In this document: positions 1-11,961 of the stretch, one piece after another
Layout: the number at the start of each line of letters is the position of its first letter
Numbering within the stretch: the stretch's first letter is position 1
DNA from: Ptychodera flava
Lineage: Eukaryota; Hemichordata; Enteropneusta; Ptychoderidae
Assembly: GCF_041260155.1 (NCBI RefSeq)
Contig: NC_091946.1
Span: 22,250,641 to 22,314,640, forward strand
DNA length: 64,000 nucleotides
Reading direction: 5' to 3'
Program-made: the position numbers and the translations under genes
Notes under the pieces: generated by a model
What the model was told of the DNA's origin: nothing
Database searches by the model: none
What the model saw: only the letters and a program-made list of their open reading frames with translations

Positions 1-40
1 ATGTATGTATGTATGTATGTATGTATGTATGTATGTATGT
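1..40. repeat. (ATGT)n microsatellite at window edge
   Basis: Ten uninterrupted ATGT units open the window and probably continue beyond it. The repeat runs directly into the dispersed repeat that follows, so it may be that element's variable end. Confidence 0.95.
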
Positions 41-400
41 CCGTTTGTGAGGCGTCCGTCCACTCAAATATCTTGAGAACCGCAGTACTTACTGATTTGA
101 TATTTGTTGTGTAGATGAAAAATATGATTTTGAGAAACTGTTTTTTTTAATTTTTGATATTGTTGAAAATAGGCAAATTAATGCCAAAAAAGGTGTTTTG
201 GTAAAAAATCTTCTTCTTCATAACCGCTGGTCAGACAGCTTTGTTATTTGGTATACAGGTCCCTAGGGATAACCCAACTTAGATTTGTTCAAATTGTGAT
301 GAAATATGCAAATGTGTATTTTTAAGGAATTTGTTTGTCATTTTTGGTCAAAATTTGACTTACATTGTATGTAATTCTTGCACTGTATAAACCCTATCAA
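41..400. repeat. Dispersed repeat, module 1
   Basis: This AT-rich non-coding stretch contains blocks such as ACCGCTGGTCAGACAGCTTT (about 220-241) and GATGAAATATGCAAAT (about 299). Both recur at 1170-1415 with a few mismatches, in the opposite relative order. No open reading frame accompanies it. It looks like part of a larger dispersed repeat whose class I cannot name. Confidence 0.6.
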
Positions 401-1169
401 TTCACCCAGAAAAAAATAATTAATGTGATTTTAAATAATTGAATTAATTAGGAAATCATCAAAGCCAAAATAATTTAGTGTGGAATTATCAGAAAGTTCA
501 ACTTTTTTGACAGTTCATAGTGAAATGCTTACCATCTTGGAGGATTAAAACATGGAAAGGCAACTTTCCTGAATCCCAACTTTGATATGTTCTTAACCAC
601 CATTTATGTTATCTAAAAGAAATTGCTCATAATAGTTTGTCATGATAGGGTGGTCAAATAAATAGAGATAGAGAAAGTTCTAATTTCCATTTATGGTTGA
701 CTTGGTAAGGATAAAATAAGATTACTTTTTGAGGAAAAAAATAGAGTGGTCAATTAAAAGAGTGGTCAAAGTGATAGGGTTTTTATGGTAAAGCTGGGCT
801 GTAAGATTCCTCATGTGCTATTTATAGCAATTTTGCAATCTGTGTAAACAGTGCAATGAAAGTGTAACATGATTCCTTATAATGCTTTTGATGACCTTGA
901 ACTTCTTAAGTTTCAAACATTTGTCTCTTCAGTGTGCTTTCTCTGAGTACGTACAGTCTCAACTTATTCGACAGAACTTACTTACAATGTTAATTTGAAA
1001 GTTAAAATGTGCTTGGTTAATAGGATGAAAATAATATATTAAAAGATAACCAGCTCAAGATTCTTTATAACCTGACAGATATGCTGTTTTTTATGACGTA
1101 AATCTTGATTTAAGCAAGTCTTGTTACTTTAATTAGAATGTAATTAACTCTCGTTTATTTGCTATTATA
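401..1169. other. AT-rich intergenic stretch, nothing recognised
   Basis: No long reading frame, RNA gene or inverted repeat was seen. It separates the two related dispersed-repeat modules and may be the unrecognised interior of the same element. Confidence 0.4.
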
Positions 1170-1415
1170 GACTAATATAGTCTGATGAAATATGCAAATC
1201 TGTATTTTTACGGAATTTTTTTCCATTTTTGGTCAGGCCATCCTGAAATGAGCTATCAAAGATATCCACCTTCTTTATCAATACATGTGTCACAAAAGGT
1301 TATTCTCTACATAACACTGCAGAGCTCTGTCAACTGTTGAGTCGCTTGTTTTTTCAAAACCGCTGGTCAGACAGCTTTAATATTTGGTTTACATGTCCCT
1401 AGGATGACCTTAGTG
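1170..1415. repeat. Dispersed repeat, module 2
   Basis: It shares the GATGAAATATGCAAAT and ACCGCTGGTCAGACAGCTTT blocks with 41-400, with point differences and a different spacer. The divergence suggests an old copy rather than a recent tandem duplication. Confidence 0.6.
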
Positions 1416-1996
1416 AGATAATTTCATACAGTCAGGAAATACTTAATTTTGTATCCATGTCTATAGTAGCTTCAGGGACTTTGGCCCTATGTTTTATTTG
1501 TATGACGTCATTGGGCTTAAGGTTTTCTTTCTCTGTATTTTTGAAACCTGGCACTCAGCCCTCAACTGTCTGCGCGTCCGACTCTGTCTACAGCCGTAGA
1601 CTCTTGAGCCAAATGCTAACGTGTTCCTGAAAAGCGACGCCACGTGATCCGGTCTTATAAACACTCTCTTATCTTTAAAATACTAATTCTTTCCGGGGGA
1701 AGTGAAATTAAAAAGCACGTGTCTACGGATTTTCGGCACCGATTGACTTCGTCTCACAACGACGGAATAAAATAAAAGCTTGTATTCGTGACTCTGATTA
1801 AATCAGTCCAAGTGAATCTTTCCATCGTAGCTGAACGACCGACAGCGACTAGGAGATTGCACCGAGTAATTTTTATACATGATTGAGTTCCTTTCGTTCT
1901 ATCAAAACTAGCGACCTATTTTCTGCAAAATATTCCGCCTGTGGTAAGACATTTATCACACGAATTCATACAGCAAGTCTATGTATAATTTGACGA

Positions 1997-2170
1997 ATGA
2001 AATTGCAAGGATCAATCGTTCAACCGCGGGCAAGGAGCACCGGGTTCATTTTCATTATTTTACCAAGTAAACCCACTGAACGCAGTGTATCGATAGTTTT
2101 TGCCCTTCTCGAGCTGCAAGAACGCGCCAAAATGCTATACAAGAATGACATGTGTCATGGAAAAGTAAGA
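1997..2170 (+). CDS. Possible first coding exon (weak)
   Basis: An ATG-started frame of 58 codons ends on GGA AAA followed by GTAAGA, which matches a strong animal 5' splice donor. The peptide contains a charged stretch with SIVFALLELQERAKMLYKND and has no recognisable domain. No partner exon was found, and the donor phase (0) does not fit the acceptor phase of the exon-like segment at 14933. It could be a chance reading frame. Confidence 0.2.
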
Positions 2171-2640
2171 ATATTTTAATACAAATAGTTGCGTAATTTC
2201 TCTTGTTTCTTTGACGTCTTTCTTGCCGACTGCCAATTATGTGTTCCCTTTGGGGTCCAACTAATGCCGTAGTACTTGTTCTCAGAATGTGCAGGCTAAT
2301 GGTTAACTGGCGAGTCTGTCAAACAAGAAATTTATGTAGGCTATAAGTGTACCGATGAACCATCTGTACTTATGTGGAAAGAAAGATCGTCAGTATAAAG
2401 TGGCAATTATGGTTCACGTCAAATGGACTTTGTACATGATTATTTATCCTAAATACTAGACATAGCTATGATAGAAAGCTATAATATTTCAAAAACATTG
2501 AGTCTTAGCTCGTAATGCTAAAAATACATCCGTCGTTTCCCTACTATGAAATATTATCATGCCCGCTATAAAAGTGGAATGTTGCAAGTGAAAAGAAGCG
2601 GTTTGTGTGCATGCCTGTATGTGTATGCATGTGTACGTGT

Positions 2641-2815
2641 GTGTATGTATGTATGTATGTATGTATGTATGTATGTATGTATGTATGTATGTATGTATGT
2701 ATGTATGTATGTATGTATGTATGTATGTTATGTATGTATGCATATACGTATGTATGTATATATATATTATATATATATATATATAATATTATATATAATA
2801 TATATATATATATAT
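2641..2815. repeat. (TATG)n microsatellite followed by (TA)n
   Basis: About 90 bp of near-perfect TATG units pass into degenerate TATG and then TA dinucleotides. The open frames across it on both strands are repeat artefacts (poly-MYVC and poly-HTYI). Confidence 0.95.
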
Positions 2816-2819
2816 CTGT

Positions 2820-5465
2820 CTCAGTTCATTTATCTATGCATCGATCTATTCATTTATACATTTATATATCAATGTATGAATATGTAAATGGAAGAATGGA
2901 TGGGTGGATGGATGGATAGGTGGAAGGGGTTGATAAATAAATGAATAAAAATCTACTAGTGGAACTGTTTATTTTGGAAAGGTTATAGAGTATTGACGGA
3001 TTGATCAGATGGAGTGTGTCGATATGCTTGAATCGATCCCGAATCGATTGTCACAGATATATCGCCCCCAGGCGGGAATCTGCCATTAACAGGTGACTTG
3101 TAAACAACATTCACCCATCTACGCAATCAGAGGTAGTACACTTCAAACAATGAAGGACATATCAACGCTGCCCTGAAAATTGCTGTACGCCTAGCATTCA
3201 TGAGTGTCTGTGGTTCTCTTGTCTTTCGTCATCCGTGAATCCACTTCAGCACACAGCGGCATACCAAGCATGTGAAACATAGCTTCTGTGGACAGTAGAA
3301 AGGTTGTGCGAGTGGTACATTTTGTGTAAAGTGGTACATTGTGCATAATACACAGTGTACCACTCCGCACACCATTGACCAACACGGCGATACAGTGTCC
3401 ATATCGTTAACACTCTCTCAGGCACACTCTCCACTGTCAGAACAGCAAAGGACGTCGACCCCCATGCTTATCCGTACTTTTGATATTAAAGTTTCAGAGC
3501 TTTATATATCTAGAGGTTCGAACCATTGATATCCTGACCTCCAGGAAAATGATAGCAATGCACTGTGCAGCCAAGCTGCTTCCCATTCCAAGTTTATCGT
3601 CTCCTATCAACCTTCCAGCTGTTATTAAAATTGAAAAGAAGAAAATCATAAAGATGTTTCTTTCAGCTGCCTTATCAGTCCTAGCTTATCTATACACTTC
3701 AGTAAAAATCGAATCCAGGACGCATATCATGCGGAAGTCTATTTTCATACCGAGTACTTTCTCAGACTAACACAGTTGGCGTATCTCATGATCAGTAGAA
3801 ACGAGATATTTATGAAAGATATTTCAAGGGCCAATAACTGTAACTTTTGATGTTTTTCCCCCATAAATTCGGTTTTTAATGGAACCGCAGTGCATTGCTC
3901 TACTCCCCAAAGTATGATGTCATACACAGTGTTCAGTTTGTCAACTCAGCCCGTACATGTGTGAACTGCATTGTCATTGACCTATTGCTGACGAGTGAAT
4001 TCTGGTCAGGATTAGAATTCAAGTGTAATATATCATTTATCACATACATGCGCCGCATTGACGATTGAAATAGTGAGTGTTTCGATATGTTTTGGGGAGT
4101 AGAACAAAGCTTGCAATTGACCTACAAAGCAGAAGTAACCAGGAGGATCACCAAATGTTACAGCCTACCGGTCATTTAAATAATGGAAATTATTTTACGT
4201 CAGATAAACCTAGGAGAAGTGCCAATATGTAAGACTGTCACCGATTGCATGTTTTATTCAATTGAAAGCGTTGCCTTGCTCAACATCACATTTTCTCTGC
4301 GACCATACACACGCTGTTTTGCAGCTTGTCAACAAACATAAGACTAAAATAGTTGTAGAACGTAAATCTTCGTGTTCGTTCCTCGTATTCGAGCGGACTA
4401 ACACCACAACGGGAATCAGTTAGAAGACAGGGGCTAGTTAATTTTCTTAATAGTTGCAGAGAAAAATAAAATCTGCATAATAAAGCGGAAACGAAAACTG
4501 AGTGTCCTGTGTTGAACGAAAATGCCATGCAGTCATCATAGCTACTAAAGTCTCGTAAAGTCTCGCACATCACGGATAACAACCTACTCGCTCAAGTAAA
4601 CAAGTCTCATTTTCAAGAAGGCGGCGGTAAGAATTGCCTCACCACACGGTAACATTCTTGCAAAGTTTTAACGTCGAGCCGTCGACTTTCGAAGACCGAT
4701 ATTATGATTGCTATACTGCAAGGACGGTGTGTCAATGACTCTTCAAGCATCATCGTCATTTGACAACTAATAGCTTTCCCGTATGTAACAGCTATTCGTC
4801 TCTGGAATGATGGCATATTCCAATATTGACCTTCGATCGACTTCGCATTCCTCAGATAAAGACTGAAAGATTTATTTCCCGGAAAATTGATGAGTTTACT
4901 ATCCACATTATCTGACAAATTACATTTGAATATCCTTGTCCTCAATTTAACCCCCTCCCGTATTAAACAAATGAAACCGTCAACAAATTCAACGATAACA
5001 AGGAATTTCAACGCTGTGCATTCTTACCAGGCAAATTAGCAGTATATTTCACTGTAGAAACAGGTTGAACTTTTTCACTGCTGTAGAAATTCTTCATGAC
5101 AGATGAAGGCGACCGCATTTCCACTTATAGGCCGCTACTGCTTTACTGCGCCGTTGTAGATTACAGACCATGAAAGATATCTTCGAATGTGCGATTTCAT
5201 ACGCTGCAAAAAGATACATTGAGAATTGATGACTGCTTTGTGCGGTTTAAGTTTATCAAAATCTGACAGCGAATTGAATACAGTCTGAAAGTTGTACGCT
5301 TGCTGCTGATAAATACGCCAGTCCAAACATCGAACCCGTGATGCATTTCACAGTATGAAGAAACACTGTCGTGAACAATTTAATTAGCTTTTCTCCTATG
5401 CACTGAGCTTCTTGCTTCCTTGAGAAGACACCTGTAAGATTCAGTGATGTGAGTATATAAGGGTG
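2820..5465. other. Intergenic stretch without supported genes
   Basis: Only short frames are present. The longest (minus strand, 5011-4613, 132 codons) starts at TTG, has no in-frame upstream ATG and resembles no family I know. A GGTTCGAACC-like string near 3513 has no accompanying tRNA arms. Confidence 0.4.
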
Positions 5466-5466
5466 T

Positions 5467-5540
<74 letters not shown>

Positions 5541-5862
5541 CACATATATATACATTATATATATAATTATATATATACATATATACATATATATCCACAT
5601 ATATATACATATGTGTGTGTTGTAGTGTATGTATGTATGTATGTATGTATGGTATGTATGTATGTATCTATGTATGTATCTATGTATGTATCTATGTATC
5701 TATGTATCTATGTATGTATGTATGTATCTATGTATGTATCTATGTATGTATGTATGTATTATGTATGTATGTATGTATGTATGTATGTATGTATGTATGT
5801 ATGTATGTATGTATGTATGTATGTATGTATGTATGTATGTATGTGTGTATGTATGTATAGTG
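5466..5862. repeat. (AT)n then (ATGT/ATCT)n compound microsatellite
   Basis: A roughly 65-bp AT tract is followed by a short TA-rich bridge and by about 230 bp of ATGT units with interspersed ATCT units. The reading frames over it are repeat artefacts. Confidence 0.95.
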
Positions 5863-5889
5863 TGTCCTTGGAAGGTTTATCGTGACTGA

Positions 5890-6364
5890 TGCTGAATTCA
5901 TCGATAATCAGTACATATTATATTATGTCTCGTGTGATTGTATTTAATTTTCTATAAATATTAATGTGACCTGTCAATATTGCAAAGCATATAATGAAGT
6001 TCCCTGGAGGGTTCATGTAAATTTCAATACCTTCCGCAATGAACTCTAAAAATTAATGGGCATATAGGGAAACCGACATGTCTTTATCAAATTACAATCA
6101 CTCTGCCTATGGAATGTCCGGACGCATTCATTAAGACAGAAAAAAATTAATTTACTGTCTCACAGACATGCAGAGACTCTTTAAAGCTTGATCGTCCGAT
6201 TATCCGGGAAACACTCATTCGGTTGTGACAGAAATTGTCTGGATTTACGTGCCAATGGTTTGTTGAAGTAAAATTTGATATATGGCCAATAAAGATGTTT
6301 CATTGTGTCGCTGTTTTGACAAATAGAGCACGGCACAGATATAGTCTCCGCTATCTTGGAACAC

Positions 6365-6409
<45 letters not shown>

Positions 6410-8158
6410 GATGATGAAGATGATGAAGATGATGACGATGATGACTGAAAGAGAGTGGTCGCGACGGAATACCTCTGTCTTTCTATTTAGCTCTGTCATT
6501 ATACTGGCGAGGTCGTCTCTAATGTACGCTTTACACACATGTAATGACAGCGACGTTTTCCAAAAGCCACTCCATTGAAAGCGCCGTAAATGTTGATCCC
6601 CAGTGAGTCTTTATGCCTGTAATTTTCCAAGCAGGCTTCCCTAGCAATTTAGCGAACGGTAAACTTTGTATCAGCGGTAATGGACTTCGGGGTCCAGAAA
6701 GATGTCTGCGATATCAACCTACGCCGCTTCGGGTTCAGTGACGTCGATGAAACTCGTCCAATCCATCAACAAAGATTTATCTTCGTCTCGGCGGGAATTT
6801 ATAGTTTACGTTTTCTTAAATAGTGCAAAAATTAATGTTTTAATCGTCGTCTTATATTTGCGGCTTCAATTTCATGTTAGTGTGGCTCGCTGTCTGTCGA
6901 TACAGAGGACATTAAAGCATAAACTTCATGCATTCAGCGAAATTATTCGAATGGCTGCTCCCGGATCTGTATTCAAATACAAATTCTTGAGCGAGCCTCT
7001 TGGGTCTATGATCCAAATCGTCACTAATACGCTTTTCCAAATATCTAATCTTCCTGCTCACAATGTACAAGGAAGATAAACGCAGAGACATGAATATAGA
7101 TTTTGCGGACTATGCAAAGGATGAACTCTTTCCCGTTTGTCACGAGATCTCATGAGACTTTAAACTTTAACCTGTAAGACGGTTGTCAATTCTCATGCGA
7201 AATAACGCCGACAATTTCTGTACCTCAGCACTGCATATGGCGCACGAGACGTTGCCCATGCTAGACACGTGCACCACTGTGACGTATTTGTGAGATTTCA
7301 TAAAATCTCGTGCAGAGCGGGAAATGGTCGTTTGTTGACATACGGTTGTAGACTCTGAAAATTTAATCGAGTTTCACATGCAGTTTAATCATGATCTTTG
7401 GAAAGTCGCCTGAAGAGAGATATCTCAGTACATTCAGATAATTTGCAATGGTTTGGGTGCTCACTGGGTTACGTGACATGCCCACATATGATCGCCTGTA
7501 TCTACAGATTCATGGACTGTTGACATGAATTGATTTTTCCCTTCTCGGTTACTTTCTTTCGAATTGAATTAATCTGCGTTGACAATCTCAAATGAAATGG
7601 TCAAATTAACCGTTAATACAATGCTCTTGTATGTCAAAGGGTTCGAAGTAGCCTCTCAATTATTTCTTAATCAAGAAACCTTAAAAATAGAATACTTTCA
7701 AATATTATCTTATCTTGTTACTTTAACGGGTAGGAAGCTTAGGCTCTCAGTGGATGTCATTTACGAGTCACAGCGACCTCTATCATAACAGATTATTGTA
7801 ACCTATCTTACCCAAAAATATCCCTGGTGCTCGTCTGGTTATGCACTTCATTCTGATCACCCGGACGGCAAATTCACGGCCAACGTCATCAGGTCTCAAC
7901 AACTGAAGGAACCAGGGTTGGTCTTTCGAAATGAATGAACCGCCATCGAAGGAACACTGTGAAAACGTTTTGCTAGTCGGGACTGGAGTAGCGTTTGATT
8001 TTTCCCTGGTTTAATGGGGCATTTGAGTGTTCATTTCAGCAAAAAAAGTGAAATTAAATCAATATTCACCCATTCAGCAAATGCATAAACAAATCTGGCA
8101 CAGTATTTGTATACATACATATGTCATATCTCTATCATTTCCTTGTGCTGGTATGAAG
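5890..8158. other. Intergenic stretch with an (ATG)n tract
   Basis: A trinucleotide GAT/ATG tract lies at 6365-6446, partly interrupted by GAA units. The rest has only short frames without recognisable domains, including 6702-7079 (+, 125 codons). No gene is supported. Confidence 0.4.
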
Positions 8159-9503
8159 CCATTCTCATATTTCAGTTCAGTTCAGTTCAGTTCAGTTCAG
8201 TTTATTTCAATACAGGGCCTCGGCCCATCGTACAGAATATTTACAAAATACATTAAATATGATCGATGGTCAGTGAATTTCTAGCCGGACACAAAAAAAA
8301 ATGTATAAATATACAAAATCAGACAGAGAGAGGAAAAGGAAGAATGGTTATAATCCAGTAGACAAATAAAGATACAACAACAATTCAGTATATTCAATGA
8401 GTCATAACAGATATCTGCTAAATTGTCAAATCTGAAACTATTTCATCACGACGTTTAAAGGCATTCCACAAATACTTAGAAAATTGACAAATAACTTGTG
8501 GATTTGGGGAAGATAAAATTCTAATCAGCTTGTCCTGTGATGGATTTATTCTCAGTGACATTGGTATATATTCATCTCTAATGTCTGCATACAATGGACA
8601 AATAAATACAAAATGAAACTCTGTCTCAATAACTCTTATATCTTTTGCATTTTTACAATAAACACACATTCTTTCCTGATATGGAAGCTTTAAATGACGC
8701 CCGATCTCGACATTAAGTTTATGGCAAGAACAGCGAAAATTTGATAACACAAATTTGTACTTCTGGCTTAAAATATTTTGAATGTCAACCAGTATATTTA
8801 GCATATGGCTGCCTTCCACGTCTACGTCCTGTGCAACGTGGGTAGGGCTTGACGGTTCGCTGCCAACTATCGGCCGTCTAATATTTCCCGAACTTGTGAG
8901 AGTTGTCTGCCTTCTTGGGCCTGGATTTAACTCAATATCTCCACTCACTTGAAGCAGACGGGAAACATGAGGGTTTGCCGTCACTTCAAACATGCCCACA
9001 ATATTTGTGCACGTTGGTTGTCGGTTGAGCATGTTGTCGTCTCCGATGAAATCACACGCCTCCAACGCGCAATTTTTGAAAATGGTGCCCAAAGAATCTT
9101 GAGCAATGTTCATGTCAAATTTACCATTTTCTTCCGTCCATGCATGTAAAATGTCCACGGAGAAAATTAGGCCATTTGTAGCCAGCATTACATAAGTAAT
9201 GACAATGCAGCAACATACACACCTGTACAGGAATTCGTTTGCCTCGGACCACTCGGTATGCGGCGTGTACCGTTCAGTTGAAACTGCTCGCCAACTTTTA
9301 GGGTGAAGAAACACGCCAATGGCAACTCTCCAAGCCACAATTCCAATTCCTATGATTCAGATAGGTCTTATATATCTTGCGGAAACATTGACAGGCAAAA
9401 CCCGAATCGTTCATGCGAAAAAAATAACAAGATTTCAGGACACCAAGTGCTCTGGCTATGCCTTCGTGTCAGGTCACGTGACCACGATCCATTCTCATAT
9501 TTC
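8159..9503 (-). mobile_element. Internally deleted CR1/L2-like LINE (mini-LINE) with target-site duplications
   Basis: The insertion is bounded by a perfect 15-bp direct repeat, CCATTCTCATATTTC, at 8159-8173 and 9489-9503, which I read as the target-site duplication. On the minus strand the element runs from about 9488 to 8174 and ends in AATAAA followed by six CTGAA units, the short-repeat tail style of CR1/L2-type LINEs. It encodes a 2A motif near its 5' end and a zinc-binding segment of the kind found at the C terminus of LINE reverse transcriptases. The endonuclease and reverse-transcriptase core is absent. Because the duplications flank the whole unit, it probably inserted already shortened. 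It looks like a non-autonomous derivative. Confidence 0.75.
8418..9188 (-). CDS. Mini-LINE ORF: 2A peptide plus C-terminal zinc-binding segment
   Basis: From the first in-frame ATG the frame codes for 256 residues. It stays open upstream to 9338 without another ATG. Residues about 83-91 read GDIELNPGP, which matches the 2A ribosome-skipping consensus (D-V/I-E-x-N-P-G-P). Skipping would release a leader of about 90 residues. Downstream is RCSCHKLNVEIGRH, then C-x2-C and HFVFICPLYADIR, the familiar post-RT segment of LINE ORF2 proteins. An ORF2 protein of about 900 residues or more would be usual, so most of the enzyme is missing while the frame remains open across the junction. 2A peptides at the start of non-LTR retrotransposon ORFs are known in trypanosomes and marine invertebrates. 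Whether this copy is expressed is unknown. Confidence 0.65.
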   Translation of the reverse strand: MLATNGLIFSVDILHAWTEENGKFDMNIAQDSLGTIFKNCALEACDFIGDDNMLNRQPTCTNIVGMFEVTANPHVSRLLQVSGDIELNPGPRRQTTLTSSGNIRRPIVGSEPSSPTHVAQDVDVEGSHMLNILVDIQNILSQKYKFVLSNFRCSCHKLNVEIGRHLKLPYQERMCVYCKNAKDIRVIETEFHFVFICPLYADIRDEYIPMSLRINPSQDKLIRILSSPNPQVICQFSKYLWNAFKRRDEIVSDLTI

Positions 9504-10091
9504 CCTCATTTACAATGCCCGCAACCTTGAACGGGAGAAAAATTCCTCTCATTCCCCTCCTTTACCTCCAAAATAATAGAACAAAAAACCTGTTGACACA
9601 TATGCGGCACAAAGATACCAGTATGAAGATTTGATAGCCGGCTATCACACGTTCACGCACCCAGTAGCCTATGATCGGAATTCAAGACATTTCTCAACTA
9701 CCAGCTAAATTATTCAAATAAAAAGTGTATAAAATAGTGGAAAAAAGGACTGAAAAGAAATTCCGGGAGGCACTACGCTTGCGTGTAGATCTGGGTATAA
9801 CCCCGTAGTTAGAGTAGTTTTAGTCCTTGACTTAGTTTATTATTTAGTTTAGTTAGGGGCATCCTGGTGTCTCTTCCTTAGCAGTAAAATTGCCAACCAC
9901 CGTATATCTTCGTCTCCGTGTGAGTACATAAGTTTCCCCAGTATTTCCCAGCTTAAGTTCCCGTGTACCTCGAGTTAAGCCAAGCGAGTAAGATTCCCCG
10001 ACGACCAAGAGATCTGCATAGACGTTCCCCGCGACCTTCTTTTTTTTATTTGATATGGTGGAGTACTTTTCCTTTACAATCCTTACTATTT
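9504..10091. other. Intergenic stretch, nothing recognised
   Basis: No frame with an ATG and family resemblance, and no RNA gene or inverted repeat, was seen between the LINE target duplication and the ATAC microsatellite. Confidence 0.4.
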
Positions 10092-10244
10092 GATACATAC
10101 ATACATACATACATACATACATACATACATACATACATACATACATACATACATACATACATACACATACATACATACATACATACATACATACATACAT
10201 ACATACATACATACATACATACATACATACATACATACATACAT
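10092..10244. repeat. (ATAC)n microsatellite
   Basis: About 150 bp of ATAC units with a single phase shift near 10164. The apparent 170-codon minus-strand frame through it is a repeat artefact. Confidence 0.95.
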
Positions 10245-11663
10245 TGTATACACATTGTATAAGCCCTAAAGTATGTACGAATACACCCGTGTGTGCTTGT
10301 AAGTGTATATGTATATGTTCTTGTCTATTTTTGTACTCTCCATCGGTGCAAACTGTGAACAACACCGTGAATAAGAAACTTTAAAGAAATTTCTTGGTGT
10401 TACTTGATAACCACTTCGTTATTGTTATTCCTCTTTGCGACGAGCTTCTGCGTGCCGATCGAAGCGGTCCCATTCATTGCCTGCAGGCCTCTTCGCTCTG
10501 CCGATCAGCAGCTGCTTTTGAGAAAGAGAGATATCGATGGGATTTCATTAATGGAACTTTTAGCGTTGAGAACATGTTTACTGATACGCCTGCAAGATTG
10601 CTTTAGAATTGTCCTTCGATTTCTAAGAAAGTACATTTTGTGTCACACTCCACGCGTGAGGTCTATAGCAGTATGTGACGTTCTTTTAGCTGCTGTACAT
10701 CAATACCCGAATTTTATCAAGTTGTCATGACAACCACCTCTTCTTTGGAGATCCGCCGTCGGTGAAATTTTTAAAAATATATGAGTTCATTACTTTCTGT
10801 GGAGGGCGCTGTGATAGTTGTCGTGCATTCGAAAATGTAGACTATTTTCGTCATGTGCAAGTTCTCTGTAATCCTGATCATGCAGAGTATGAGCAAAAAT
10901 TCTAATACCGTCATTTTCCAGGTGCGCACTACCTGAAAAAGATTGCAACAAACACGTTTCCATTCTTATTGAAATGAATATCACCTGCGTATCCTCGTGA
11001 AAGACAATGCGCATGGAAATTGTCCCTGAAATCAAAAACGTATGCGATCTCATGGATTATTTCTTCGTGGAACACACGGAATTTACCGCGTAAACTGAGT
11101 GATGTTGACCTCGTGACCTTTCCAGGTGCCATTTTTGTGTACAGTGAAGGACAAACCGTGAATGGTGGATTACTGTTCTCACCTTCAGCAAGGTTCATTA
11201 ATTTTGTCCATACAAACTTGTCGCTCGGTCATTCACCATCCAATTTTGATCTGCATTTATGATACCTCGACTTGTATCAGCCATAGACTGGATTCGCAAT
11301 GATAGAGTGGCGGTTGATTTAGTTAATACGGTGTTAATGATTCGCTCCGTTACCAAGGTGACGTCAATCAATGTACAAATCAGACAGATTTCGTCCAATC
11401 GCAGCTTTTTCTGGCACAGTCGTTTTGATGATACTTTCATGATTTCTTGTCAGAGTTACCATGCCAACACAATTCATCTTGTGCAAAATGCAGTGCTGTT
11501 GTCGATAATTGCATTCTGGTCGCGACTGGAATTCAGTTTCAAAAAAATCGGACAATGGACACATGCAGGCATTCTCACGTGCTTTTTGGAGTAGAGCAAG
11601 AAAATGTACTAACAAATATAACGAAGATGCTAGATAATGCGTCAAAGATTACATGAATGTATA
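10245..11663. other. Intergenic stretch without supported genes
   Basis: Overlapping short frames on both strands (for example 10404-10730, whose hydrophobic start is a TTG and not an ATG) show no family resemblance. Nothing else is recognised. Confidence 0.4.
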
Positions 11664-11686
11664 ACCACCGTCCCTCGGACGGTGGT
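11664..11686. repeat. Perfect 10-bp-stem hairpin at the MITE end
   Basis: ACCACCGTCC and GGACGGTGGT flank a 3-nt loop exactly at the left edge of the following MITE copy. It could be an imperfect terminal repeat or the footprint of another insertion. Confidence 0.6.
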
Positions 11687-11961
11687 ATAACACGCTTCGA
11701 GAACAGATATTCGTACTCTCAAACTTTTACAATTCTTTTCTGATATATCACTTGTGGGGGTTCATTTTAAAGCTCTTGTTTTAAGAAAACTTTTCAACTG
11801 CTTAGTTTTTCGAAATTCGAAAACTTTATTTTTCTCCACAGCATTAACACAAGGATGGCGGCCATTTTGAATTTTAAATATCGGTAAATCTTTTGGCCCT
11901 AATTTTTACTCTTGATTTTGAAGGAGTATGGTTGAAAGATTCCTTACAGAATTAAGATTCC

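Noticed and set aside
2489-2919. Open frames of 84-113 codons on both strands
   Set aside because: They are translations of the TATG microsatellite (poly-MYVC and poly-HTYI).
3505-3530. tRNA T-arm-like GGTTCGAACC
   Set aside because: No matching A box, anticodon arm or acceptor stem around it.
4613-5011. 132-codon minus-strand frame
   Set aside because: Begins at TTG with no in-frame ATG, weak splice context, and no family resemblance.
10404-10730. 108-codon frame with a signal-peptide-like hydrophobic start
   Set aside because: The apparent start is TTG, the frame has no ATG there, and an upstream stop lies at 10368. Not credible as a secreted protein in an animal.
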